The notes beneath the pieces were generated by a model. That model saw nothing but the letters and a program-made list of their open reading frames with translations. It was not told the origin of the DNA and made no database searches. Below, one piece after another: positions 7,978-16,596 of a DNA stretch of 20,000 bases. The stretch comes from Zelonia costaricensis (lineage: Eukaryota > Euglenozoa > Kinetoplastea > Trypanosomatida > Trypanosomatidae). Position 1 is the first letter of the stretch. Each line of letters starts with the position of its first letter. The DNA is taken from positions 1-20,000 of the forward strand of contig JASAOO010003221.1 of NCBI GenBank assembly GCA_030849075.1, written 5' to 3'. Both the position numbers and the translations under genes were made by a program.

Positions 7978-10900
7978 TCAGTGGTTCTTTAGAAGAATAA
8001 AGACAGCCATGACGGCGTGCAGCGTGGCGGAGCCGATCATCGTCCACCGGGGCAGGTACGAGATCCAGACTCGCTGGCTGTACGGCAGGGCCGACCAGCG
8101 CTGCCACGGAACGCCGCCACGGTTCGACGGGGTGAGGGCGAGGATCATGGCCATGAAGATGCCGGCGGCGAGGCACACGGCATAGGCCGACAGGCGCACC
8201 ACCGTGTAGAAGAGCACCAGGGCACGCGGGGTCCTGAAGTAGCGGCTCAGATTCCCAAGGCCAAGCCGGTAGTGGTAGAAGAGCACCACGCCCAACACCA
8301 GGTACGCTGAGCCGTCCAGCACACCCCAGACAATCACGCGCGCGTCGTGGCGGAACTCATGCGCATCCGCGCCAGCTGGCAGGTGTGTGCGCAGGTGCGA
8401 CGGCCGCGTCAGCACACTGTGGCAAATCGCGAGGCTGATGTAGAAGGAGCCAAGCGCGAAGTACACCACGGCCACGAGGCAGCGCACCATGACGGCGTTG
8501 CGCCGGTACCGTGACCAGATTCGCAGCGCCTCCGACGTGTCGAGAGAGTAGCGCGTGACAGAGGCGACGGCGATGCTGCCCACGTCGTAGTGGTCGAGGC
8601 TGCTGAAGAGGGCAATGTGCAGCATCGTCGCGGCGGGGGCGAAGGTGGTGTGCGGCGGCTGCGTGCGGTGCACCGCGTTGCGCAGCGCCCCTTCGAAGCG
8701 GCGGGTGGGCAACTCGGCTTCCTGCGCCTCGGCGCTGCGCAGGCGGCCGTCCTCGGAGACGCCGCAGCTGTGGTGTGCGCCGCGCATCATGGTCGTGGTC
8801 TGCGATGGGTCTGTCAGGTTCAGATGCATCTGCGTCAGCGAGCCATCTTCGTGCGGCCCGGGTGGTGCCGGCGGCGTCAGGGTGAAGATCGGGGGCGAGA
8901 AGAGAATGTCTGAGCGGTTCCGATACGCGCGTGCCTGGCGCGTGTTGAAGACGTTCGCGTCGTGTGCCGGGGCGGCGGCGGAGAGGGTGGCCGCCGCGAC
9001 CTCTTCAGTGCTGTTCGGCGGCGCCGGATGATGGGCGTGGCCTGGCGGCCGCGAGTGGAGGAGGTGAACACGCAACGAGTAGCCGAGGTGCGCGCTGCTG
9101 TCGTGTGGGTGCTTGTGCTCCGGCGGCCCCCCGGCGAGACCGCGGCTTCCGCCGCCACGCTCGGCGCCGTCGTCGGAAGCTGGCTCGATGAAGTACAAGT
9201 ACGGCCCCTTGTGCTGCGGCAGCGACCCGGACGACTCCTCGTCGCTCGTGCGCACGGGCGGGTGCGCCGCGTGGCCGTCGGTGCCCCCTGCGGCCTCGGC
9301 AGCCTGCCGCACTTCGACGTCCGCTCCATCGGCTTCCTCGCCGTGCTCGTGTGCGGCGTTCGCGGGGTGCTGGGCCACGTCCTCCGGCGCCGAGTCTAGC
9401 GGGGCACGACGATGCTGCGCCGTCACACTGTTCGCCTCCGTTTCCACCGGTGCAGTGGCCGTGCTGTGAGACAGGTCTGCCGGCTGCCTTTGGTGCGGCT
9501 GCTGCCGCTGCTGCACGTGCTGGAGCTCGACGCCGTGTCCTAGCGTCTCCTCGAGGCCGTCGTGCAGCGCCTTCTGGCGGCGCAAGTGCGGCATGAGGAT
9601 GATGTCCTTGTAGAAGCGGCGAATGATGTGCGCGCACTGCAGGTTGTTGTGGCCTCCGTGTCGAAGTACACCAAGATACACCTTCGCATCCGCCCCAGTC
9701 GCGCACTGCCGCAGCATCGTCGCGATGGCGACGGAGTGCAGCGGCGGCACAAGCACGTCCTGCGCGCCGTGCAGGAGCAGCAGCGGAGTTGTGTTGAAGT
9801 AGTCGAACTGCTTCTGCAGCTTGCACATCACGTCGAGTGAGGGAAAGCGGTTGAAGGAGACGAAGCGGGCCAGACTGAAGATGAAGGGTGGCGGGAGGGG
9901 GTTCTCCAGCGTGGGCGGGTCCTCGGCCCCCACCCGCACCTCACGCGCGTCCTGCGCCCAGTCCTGCGGCGCGGGCGTGAGAACGTCCTCGCTCAGCGTC
10001 AGCCGGCGCCGCTCCAGCTCCTGCACATTCAGCCCGTACTGCCGCAGCGTGGACCAGTGCTCGATGCAGCGGAGGGAGGGAAGGGGGGAAAGCAGAATGA
10101 TACCGCCCAGTGCGTAGTGGCGGCACGGCAGCGCCGCGTGGGGCCGCGGCGGCGGCAGCGACACGCTAGGCACCCTCGTCCGCTCCTCGTCGTGGCGGGT
10201 GGCGTCCGATGCGTGGCCGATGGGCTCGTGCGGCCCCACCGACTCCTCCGCGTTGGCCGTGCCCGTGTGCCGCGGTCGGGGCCGCTCCGCGAAGTCGCCA
10301 CCCTCGTCCGAGGCATCTCCCAGGTCGAAGCTGGCGGGGCACGCGTACGAAACGAGCCCCGACTTCACCGTCCACCGGCGCAGCTCAGTGTAGACACGCT
10401 GGATGAAGTCGGCGATGTGCACGGCGACGCCGGTGCCGATGGAGTGCCCCATCAAGATGACACGCGACGGCGTGAGGCTGGGGTCGACGGTGAAGAGAAA
10501 CTGCACCACGCGCTCCATGCAGCCCTTGATGGACGCCTCAGACGGGTGGCCCTCGCAGAGGCCGTAGCCGGGGTACTCGGGCACGAAGATGGTCATGTGC
10601 AGCGCGTTGGCCAGCGTCAGCAGCCGCATGCAGGACGGCCGCCCAATGTCCTCGCCGTTGCAGTGGAAGAAGAGGCAGATGTGGCTGGACATGCGGCGGT
10701 GCGGGCGGATGATGCTGCACGGAATGGGGCAGGACCACCGCAGCGAGAAGTGCGGCCGGCCCAGCCGTACCTTGTGGCCGAAAATGACCGAGCCGGCGCG
10801 GATGAAGTACGACTGCACGGTGTTCTCGCTGGGGATGAAGACCAGCTCGAAGCTCGGCTCCGTTGGGTCGACGCGGTCGTCCGCCACGCCGAGGTCGCCA

Positions 10901-11814
10901 GGCTCGGCCGACGCGATGCCGTGCAAGGCCCCGCCTACGAGGTCGTCGGGCACGCTGTGAGGCAGCCGTCGCTGCCGGCGGATGTACTCGATGCGTTCGT
11001 GGTCCAGCTGCGGGGCCCGCTTGCCGGTCTGGCTGCGCACCTGCACCTCGCCCCGCTCATCCCGCACGAAGCAGTAGGTCGGCGGGGGCGGGTAGAACAT
11101 AAACGCGTTCTTGATGCTGAAGCTGGACAGCAGGTGCTTCCAGTCGTACGGTGAGGTGCGCGCGATGTTGTCGGCAAGCCGCAGCGTTCGCTCGTCCCGC
11201 CGCAGCGCGGTGAACGGGCAGCAGTCGTGGTCCTGCTCGTGGTGCACCGGCATGCAGGACGCGACCCGACGCACAACGTCGTCGTCGCCATTGTCGTGGC
11301 GGAGCGGGTGGTGGTGGTGGGAGTTGCGCTGGTGGTGCAGGCGTTGGGAGAGGGACGTGGCCAGCGGGCTCGGCCCTGTCATGGCAAGCTGGTCGCCGTC
11401 GTACGGCACGTAGCGCGGCCGCGGCAGGGGCAGTGTGTCGCTGAACAGCCCCTCCTGCTGCGCCGGCTCTAGCGACGGCATCGTGAGGCCAGTTGGGGAG
11501 GTGGGCGCGGAGGCGGCTGCTGGTGGGTAGCGAACAAAGACCTCCTCTTGATGCAGGTGGATGTCGAAGGGAATTGCCCGCTCAGCGCTTTCAACCGACG
11601 GTTGTGGGCGGCACGACACGACGACGGTCGTCTGGAGCAGCTCCGCCTCCTCCTCCTTCTTCAGGCGGGTGGTATTGATGCTCGGCTCGAGCTGCTGCGG
11701 CCGCGCCGATACACGCCGCTCGGGCACCTGCAGCCGGCCTCCATTTGCGACGGCGTCCAGGTTCGACGTCGTCAGCGGCGCCGTCGGCGCACTTTGGCCT
11801 GCTGCCGGCAACAT
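7978..11814 (-). CDS. ABHD17-like alpha/beta hydrolase with C-terminal four-TM domain
   Basis: 1278 residues. The codon just before this ATG is GTG, so the true start is 11814. The family is the ABHD17/FAM108 serine hydrolases, which remove palmitate from S-acylated proteins. The ABHD17 entry motif appears as FMFYPPPPTY (238-247). The oxyanion motif is HCNGED (384-389), with Cys where HGN is usual. EYPGYG follows near 410, and the nucleophile elbow GHSIGTG places Ser458. FNRFPSLDV matches the family's FDAFPSID segment. Asp686 (GAQD) and His722 (GGHNN) complete the triad. A disordered insert of roughly 100 residues sits between Ser458 and the next strand (GGIILLSPL). Residues about 760-1095 are low-complexity linker. 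Four hydrophobic segments close the protein at about 1112-1135, 1160-1182, 1198-1228 and 1257-1276. The Cys-rich N-terminus used by animal ABHD17 for palmitoyl anchoring is absent, so the C-terminal helices probably anchor the enzyme. The active-site reading is strong; the substrate is unknown. Confidence 0.95.
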   Translation of the reverse strand: MLPAAGQSAPTAPLTTSNLDAVANGGRLQVPERRVSARPQQLEPSINTTRLKKEEEAELLQTTVVVSCRPQPSVESAERAIPFDIHLHQEEVFVRYPPAAASAPTSPTGLTMPSLEPAQQEGLFSDTLPLPRPRYVPYDGDQLAMTGPSPLATSLSQRLHHQRNSHHHHPLRHDNGDDDVVRRVASCMPVHHEQDHDCCPFTALRRDERTLRLADNIARTSPYDWKHLLSSFSIKNAFMFYPPPPTYCFVRDERGEVQVRSQTGKRAPQLDHERIEYIRRQRRLPHSVPDDLVGGALHGIASAEPGDLGVADDRVDPTEPSFELVFIPSENTVQSYFIRAGSVIFGHKVRLGRPHFSLRWSCPIPCSIIRPHRRMSSHICLFFHCNGEDIGRPSCMRLLTLANALHMTIFVPEYPGYGLCEGHPSEASIKGCMERVVQFLFTVDPSLTPSRVILMGHSIGTGVAVHIADFIQRVYTELRRWTVKSGLVSYACPASFDLGDASDEGGDFAERPRPRHTGTANAEESVGPHEPIGHASDATRHDEERTRVPSVSLPPPRPHAALPCRHYALGGIILLSPLPSLRCIEHWSTLRQYGLNVQELERRRLTLSEDVLTPAPQDWAQDAREVRVGAEDPPTLENPLPPPFIFSLARFVSFNRFPSLDVMCKLQKQFDYFNTTPLLLLHGAQDVLVPPLHSVAIATMLRQCATGADAKVYLGVLRHGGHNNLQCAHIIRRFYKDIILMPHLRRQKALHDGLEETLGHGVELQHVQQRQQPHQRQPADLSHSTATAPVETEANSVTAQHRRAPLDSAPEDVAQHPANAAHEHGEEADGADVEVRQAAEAAGGTDGHAAHPPVRTSDEESSGSLPQHKGPYLYFIEPASDDGAERGGGSRGLAGGPPEHKHPHDSSAHLGYSLRVHLLHSRPPGHAHHPAPPNSTEEVAAATLSAAAPAHDANVFNTRQARAYRNRSDILFSPPIFTLTPPAPPGPHEDGSLTQMHLNLTDPSQTTTMMRGAHHSCGVSEDGRLRSAEAQEAELPTRRFEGALRNAVHRTQPPHTTFAPAATMLHIALFSSLDHYDVGSIAVASVTRYSLDTSEALRIWSRYRRNAVMVRCLVAVVYFALGSFYISLAICHSVLTRPSHLRTHLPAGADAHEFRHDARVIVWGVLDGSAYLVLGVVLFYHYRLGLGNLSRYFRTPRALVLFYTVVRLSAYAVCLAAGIFMAMILALTPSNRGGVPWQRWSALPYSQRVWISYLPRWTMIGSATLHAVMAVFILLKNH

Positions 11815-11880
11815 CACCCGTCACCGAGAAAAAACCCCGCCAGTGTGCACAGAACCGCCAAGGCGGCGAGTGTGCAAACA

Positions 11881-11930
11881 CTGCGAAATGTGAGAGAACA
11901 GAGAGGCGGGGAATGGGGGAAAGGGGGGGT
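11881..11930 (-). promoter_or_regulatory. Candidate spliced-leader acceptor for the ABHD17-like gene
   Basis: On the minus strand a strong C/T tract (11930-11891) is followed by the first AG at 11882-11881. The leader would be about 66 nt with no upstream ATG before 11814. This is among the clearest acceptors in the window. Confidence 0.5.
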
Positions 11931-12463
11931 GAGAGCTCCGCTGTGTGCAAGGTCCCTCAAGCCAGCACGACTCCAGCGCACACAGGAGACGGAGATGGAG
12001 GGGAAGTTGTCAGACAAAGAGAAAGGCAGCCGCTGACACGCATCGTCGCAGCCGCTGGCAGCGAGGCAGCAGAAACAACAACAATAATAAAAAAGAAAGC
12101 AGAAGACGAGAACACGAGGGGCGGGGTGAAGGGCGCCAATGATGTCAGGCGGCGCAAAAAGAAAAACACGCCGGACGGCGCGGGAGGACGAGGAAATCGA
12201 GGCGACCGGTTGCTGCGCATAGACAAAGACGTCAGAGGTCCGAGGAAGCCACACGGAGAGGTCGAGTGGAGGACGCAGCGTTGGAGCCGGCCAATAAGAA
12301 GAGAGAAAAAAAGGAACAGAGAGGACCAGAGAGGACCAGAGCAGCCAGCCGGCGCCACGCGTTCTTCAGGCGCAGGAGGCGAAAGTGGAGCGTCGAGTGA
12401 CTTGTGTATTGGGTGTGTGTTTGTGTATACTCGCGCGCTTTTTGTGTGAGTGTTTTGTGATTG

Positions 12464-12481
12464 AGTGTGTGTGTGTGTGTG
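12464..12481. repeat. (GT)9 microsatellite
   Basis: A clean GT dinucleotide run in the 2.6-kb spacer, read as CA in the presumed SCAMP 3' UTR. Confidence 0.9.
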
Positions 12482-14080
12482 CGCGCTTGGATCGATGTCA
12501 GAGGATGGGGTGCCAGCAGGGCACGTCGGGGTGCAACACCCTTGGAGTGTATGTCCAAGGTCGGCCCAGACTTACAGAGAGAGGAACTACAAGACTCTGA
12601 GGAACACAAGGGTAGGGAAGCTCGTCAGAGTGCGGGGACGCAGAGAACGCGACGGAGGAGAAGATGTGGCGAGAGTGGATGAAGAGTCCGCCACCGGTCT
12701 CCTCTCTTACCAGGTGGTCGAAGGCGTTTTTTGTTTTTGTTGGTTCCAAGGATCGCGCGAAGTACGCGTGTCATGCGCGGCAAGAGCGAGTCCAGGGGGT
12801 ACACGACCACACGCACATGCAAGCGGGGTCAGAGGGGGGGGGAAGAGCAGAGACAGAAGGGTTCGTGAAGTGTGTTTGTGTTTGTGTGTGTGTGTATGGA
12901 GCGAGGAGCAGACAACGTGAAGTGTCGCGAAAAGCGAGATCGAGAGAAGCAGGCAAGCGGACTGCACGCAGCAAGTGCGGGAGACTTCCTCTCATCGCTG
13001 AAGGCATGGCGGAGAGCCTGAGTGCATTCGGCGGTGCGCACATCGTCGCCGCTGCGCACCCGCTGGATAGAAACGCCAGGGTCGCGTGCTCGTGTGTGCG
13101 TGCTGTGCGCACCAGCCACCCTGCTGCGTGCGTTCTTGTGTTCTTCTTTGTCAGTCTCGAGTGCGTTGTGTGCAGCCGATAGTTCCCCTTATGCCCCTCA
13201 GCTGAAGGGATAGAGCATGTACACGTGTGTGTGTGTGCGTGTGTCTAGGTGTCTTCTTCCGTTTTCTTTGTTTTCCTTTTTTGAAGGGCTTGTTGGAGCG
13301 GCTTCCTCGAGACGAAGACGCAGGTACAGAACGCAGAGTGATACAGGCCGCCGCAGACGAGGGGGGACATCGGTGAAATCCTCTTCGATGGAGTAGCGCG
13401 GAAGACGCTGTGTGACGGCACACACCGAGGCAGCGTACCCAGTCGGTAGAAAGATGACGAGCCGCGCGCGGCGTACACCGAACGAAAAGTAAGGCGGAAG
13501 TGAAGTGAGGACGGGTGAAGGCGAAAAACCCCAAAACACCACAAACGCTGCCTCGCGCGCACCAGAGAGAAAAAGAAGCGCACACATACACACACGCACG
13601 CACACGTGAGGGGTTTCGAAACCGCAGCACGTGCTCAGAGCAGCGGTCGACTGCGACTGTGATCGCAGCACGACAACCAGCGGGAACAGCCCAGAAAAAC
13701 AGAATGCGCGGCGAAAACGAAGCGCGGTATCTACCCAGTCTCTTCTTCTCGCCCATCTGCGGATGCTCTCGATGCCGGGCGCACGCGACGACGAAATAGG
13801 GCCATACTCCGCACCAGGGTACTGTCCCGCTGTGTGCAGTCCACACACGCGGTACGCGGTCCCCCAGCATCCGAAGAGCATGCACCAAGTAGCCTCGTGC
13901 ACTCATCACCGCCTTCCCCGTCTGAGAGAAGGCCGCCCAGACGCTGAGGCGCGGGTCCTCGGAGTTCTCTCAACCACCAACAAGCCTCACCATTGTACCA
14001 GCGCGCCAAATTGCGCCGCGATACGCCGCTTGAACGGTCGAGGCTCTTAGAAGGGCCGCCCGTCGAACCGCACAAAAGTG

Positions 14081-14099
14081 AGCAGCAGCAGCAGCAGCA
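14081..14099. repeat. (AGC)6 trinucleotide repeat
   Basis: Six AGC units in the spacer, about 340 nt beyond the SCAMP stop codon and outside any supported reading frame. On the transcribed strand it is a GCT repeat. Confidence 0.9.
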
Positions 14100-14442
14100 C
14101 TTACGGCGGCATCGGAAACAACTCCGTTCACGGCCGCTAACAAATCTGCAACTCCCCCACTCTCTCCAATTCCCCTTGTCGCCGCTCATAAGCAGAAAAA
14201 AGAAGAAAAAGAGCAGTGCAACAAAGCGACCTGTCCGCTGAGGGTGGGGTGCCTCGTCCAAGTGGGAACGCGTGGCATGAAAAGAGGCTGGCATTCACAG
14301 CAGAACAAAAAAAAGCGGCCATTTGCAAAGGGAGGGGGGGCAACAGCACCGGTTGAGCCCACCGAAAAAGCGGAAGCGGCGGACAAACGCAGCGGGTGCC
14401 AACCTCCAACCCTCGGCGCGCCTCGCGGACGCTCCTCGGGTC

Positions 14443-15543
14443 CTACACGCCGACAACGTTGGGCTGGTACCGGCGCGCGGCCCGGCGCGCTGCGAGATCC
14501 CTTCGATAGTAAATGAACACCTTGACTAGAATGAAGCAGGTGAAGACAGCCTGTGCGGCCCACAACACCGCCATGACCGCAACCGGCGCCACCACGCCCG
14601 TCTCCCGTGTCTTCTGGATCCACTCGGCGAGCAGGATGCCGGCGACACCGTAGCTGGTGGGACCGACGAGGGCAAAAATGGCCTGCGCCAGCGCAATGAG
14701 GAGGCCGCACATCGCCAACACGTGCTGGGTGGGCCTCCCCGTCGAGCACGCCGTGTAGACGCGCCAGTACCAGATGAGGAAGCTCAGCGGAACACCGACA
14801 AGGTACACCACAGCCAAAACATCGTTCTTAGCTTTGTTGACGTCGCGTCCAACAGTGACGTTTTTCCGCATAGGGGCGTAATTGACGCCGATTGCCACGC
14901 CGGCGTTTGCCACCAGCAGAACACACACGGCGACCCAGTCCCAGAATACCATTGTCACGAACAGCTTTCGTGATTCCGGCACAGCGGACAAGCTGTGGTA
15001 CACCAGTGGGCGGAAGCACAGGAACTTGCGCGGAAAGTTGGGCGCCTGTGCGTCCTCGGCGTGGATGGCCTCAGCCTGGCTAGCACGCTGCTCCAGATCG
15101 TTGAGCCGCTGCTCCTCGCGGATCGCATTCTGCCAGCGCTGTTCCAAGTTGACCGCCTTCTTCTGCTCCTCTGACATCCCTTTGGTGCTCTTCCTGTTCG
15201 TGCCCAGTACCTCCTTGATTACGGACGTCTTGGAGTCTTTCGACTTCTTCGCGCCCGCCGCAGCCACGGCAGCGGTAGCAGCAGGCGACGTGTTCACGTA
15301 CGTGTCTCCATTACTTCCAAAAGCCGCTGGGGACGTCGGGGCCCCGTTGTAGTGCTGGTCTTCGCGTGGTGAGTACTCCTGCGCATCGTTGTCGCTACTT
15401 TCGTGTTCCGCCGCATCGTGATTCTGGGGCGGCGCAGGGGCTTGTGCAGGCGCGCGGCCATTTCCACGGTTGATTGCCGAGCCGAGCTCGCCAAAGTCGT
15501 AGAGAGCACGAAGCTCTTGAGTTTCGCTGGAGCCCTGGAACAT
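14443..15543 (-). CDS. Secretory carrier membrane protein (SCAMP family)
   Basis: 366 residues, ATG to TAG. SCAMPs are four-pass proteins of post-Golgi, endosomal and plasma-membrane recycling vesicles. The family architecture is present in order: a hydrophilic N-terminus; a charged coiled coil at about 122-164 (EEQKKAVNLEQRWQNAIREE and onward); NFP at 169-171, where the family has NWPP or NFPP; then hydrophobic segments at about 195-220, 241-261, 274-293 and 318-345. Between the second and third helices is WYWRVYTA (258-265), the counterpart of the conserved CWYRPxYxA peptide linked to exocytosis. SYGVAGIL (297-304) and the Phe/Tyr-rich exit KVFIYYR match the family's end. The usual N-terminal NPF motifs that recruit EH-domain endocytic proteins are absent. 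The C-terminus is short and basic. The length is typical. Family assignment is by motif and topology, and I consider it reliable. Confidence 0.92.
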   Translation of the reverse strand: MFQGSSETQELRALYDFGELGSAINRGNGRAPAQAPAPPQNHDAAEHESSDNDAQEYSPREDQHYNGAPTSPAAFGSNGDTYVNTSPAATAAVAAAGAKKSKDSKTSVIKEVLGTNRKSTKGMSEEQKKAVNLEQRWQNAIREEQRLNDLEQRASQAEAIHAEDAQAPNFPRKFLCFRPLVYHSLSAVPESRKLFVTMVFWDWVAVCVLLVANAGVAIGVNYAPMRKNVTVGRDVNKAKNDVLAVVYLVGVPLSFLIWYWRVYTACSTGRPTQHVLAMCGLLIALAQAIFALVGPTSYGVAGILLAEWIQKTRETGVVAPVAVMAVLWAAQAVFTCFILVKVFIYYRRDLAARRAARRYQPNVVGV

Positions 15544-15559
15544 GCTGGCCAGCGGGGGG

Positions 15560-15600
15560 CTTTTTTTTTTTTTTGAGGGAACGGGACAAAAGTGGCAGAG
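15560..15600 (-). promoter_or_regulatory. Candidate spliced-leader acceptor and A14 leader tract of the SCAMP gene
   Basis: On the minus strand a pyrimidine-rich stretch (15600-15575) runs straight into an A14 block (15574-15561) whose end makes the first AG (15561-15560). Splicing there would give a leader of only about 16 nt. Use of an earlier AG (around 15603) would leave the A14 block in the leader, 17 nt from the ATG. The sequence does not decide between the two. Confidence 0.3.
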
Positions 15601-16007
15601 ACTGGTAGTCAGCGGTGCTGTGCGTCAACGATAACAGAGACCTTGCTTACTTTTCCATTTGTGGGGTAAATTGGAGTTGCGGCGCCGTTGGCCGCGTCAG
15701 TCCAGGATTGAAAAGGTACGGAGAGTGTGCAGAAGGGAGGTTGAAAGATGAAACTTGAGGAGCGAGCACGGTGGCGCGGAACGAGAAAAGCGTCGGCTCA
15801 AGAGCCATCACTGGAATGCCCCAACGGTAGCTCGGCAGACATTTTTCTTGATCCTAAAGACACCGTCCCCAATGATGCGCAGGCGCAACGCAGCACGGCA
15901 CTGCCGCAGAGTCGTCTAGCGGGCCAGCGGTGCGCTACCCCATCACGCCATTTTTTTTTGTGTTTGTCAGGGTGCACTTTCTTTCTCGTCTATGCAGCGT
16001 GACCGTC

Positions 16008-16021
16008 AAAAAAAAAAAAAA
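16008..16021. repeat. A14 homopolymer
   Basis: Fourteen consecutive A on the plus strand, about 110 nt downstream of the thioredoxin stop codon. On the transcribed strand it is U14 and could act in the pyrimidine-rich region that couples polyadenylation to downstream splicing. Confidence 0.95.
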
Positions 16022-16131
16022 GGTGAGAGGCGGAGTTGTGGGGTTGAACACGCAGCCCATAAACCTGGTCAATTACCGGCACTGAACTTGGGCGCGAAGA
16101 TTATGTCGGGCTTCGAAATGGCAAGCTAGGC

Positions 16132-16596
16132 TCACTTGCGATACTTCTTGATTTCCTCGATGAGCTCCGTCTTCTCCATGAGGCCCGTCGTGGGAATAAA
16201 GTGTCGGCGCATCAGCGACAGCAGGTCCCTCGGCTTCATCGACTCCAGCTCCGCGTCCGACGGGATCGGCGGAGGGGGGACAACCTCGTGCTCTTGCACA
16301 AGCCTCGCAACAGAGTTAATGTCGGCACCCTCGAACGTGGCGACGACGCTCCCACTCTTGAAGAAGAAAAACGTCGGCATTGCCTTCACAGGGTGTACCC
16401 GAATCACATCTGGAGTGCGATCGACATCGACTTTGACAAAGTTAACATGCGGTTTTGTGGACGCCAGGTTCTCGATCAGAGGCGCAATGTTCTTGCACGG
16501 ACCGCACCATGTCGCGTAAAAGTCGACAACGGTCAGCTTCGGCTGACGTGTCAGAGTCTGGAACTCCGCCAGCGTCGACACTAGACGAACAGACAT
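16132..16596 (-). CDS. Thioredoxin with C-terminal SAP-like extension
   Basis: 154 residues, ATG to TGA. Residues 1-105 are a complete thioredoxin fold: buried Asp25 in VVDFYATW, the redox site WCGPC with Cys31 and Cys34, and cis-Pro74 in AMPTFFFF followed by the FEGAD strand. It should act as a protein disulfide reductase. In trypanosomatids such proteins are reduced through tryparedoxin and trypanothione rather than a classical thioredoxin reductase. No targeting peptide is visible, so cytosolic location is likely. Classical thioredoxins end near residue 105; here a proline linker (VPPPPIPSD) leads to about 40 further residues (ELESMKPRDLLSLMRRHF, then GLMEKTELIEEIKKY). These resemble the two-helix SAP-like motif seen in some RING and MANF-type proteins. 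The tail is probably a protein- or nucleic-acid-binding module, but that is inference. Confidence 0.96.
   Translation of the reverse strand: MSVRLVSTLAEFQTLTRQPKLTVVDFYATWCGPCKNIAPLIENLASTKPHVNFVKVDVDRTPDVIRVHPVKAMPTFFFFKSGSVVATFEGADINSVARLVQEHEVVPPPPIPSDAELESMKPRDLLSLMRRHFIPTTGLMEKTELIEEIKKYRK

Larger units (their letters stand above)
11815..14442. other. 2.6-kb spacer, probable SCAMP 3' UTR
   Basis: This is the longest gene-free interval. On the minus strand it should hold the SCAMP 3' UTR and the leader of the hydrolase gene. It contains TG-rich tracts (12464-12481, about 12873-12895, about 13223-13240), a short GAGGACCAGA tandem repeat near 12318-12340, and an (AGC)6 tract at 14081-14099. 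Minus-strand open frames of 190-250 codons at 13151-14294 overlap one another in different frames and have Arg/Cys/Ser-rich, non-protein-like composition, so I do not call genes. A small RNA gene cannot be excluded by eye. Confidence 0.65.
15544..16131. other. Spacer between thioredoxin and SCAMP genes
   Basis: 588 nt with no convincing gene. It holds the thioredoxin 3' UTR and the SCAMP leader. It contains T14 at 15561-15574, T9 at 15951-15959 and A14 at 16008-16021. Confidence 0.75.

Noticed and set aside
11815..11817. Extra N-terminal residue of the ABHD17-like protein
   Set aside because: The codon at 11817-11815 is GTG; the next codon is ATG, so the start is 11814.
13780..14010. Possible degenerate retroposon (SIDER-type) fragment
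   Set aside because: Position in a long 3' UTR fits, but I could not recognise a definite signature or terminal A-tract, so I make no call without a similarity search.
13151..14294. Minus-strand open frames of 187-252 codons in the 2.6-kb spacer
   Set aside because: They overlap each other in different frames, are rich in Arg, Cys, Ser and CA-repeat-derived His/Thr runs, and show no domain-like pattern. They are expected by chance in GC-rich DNA.
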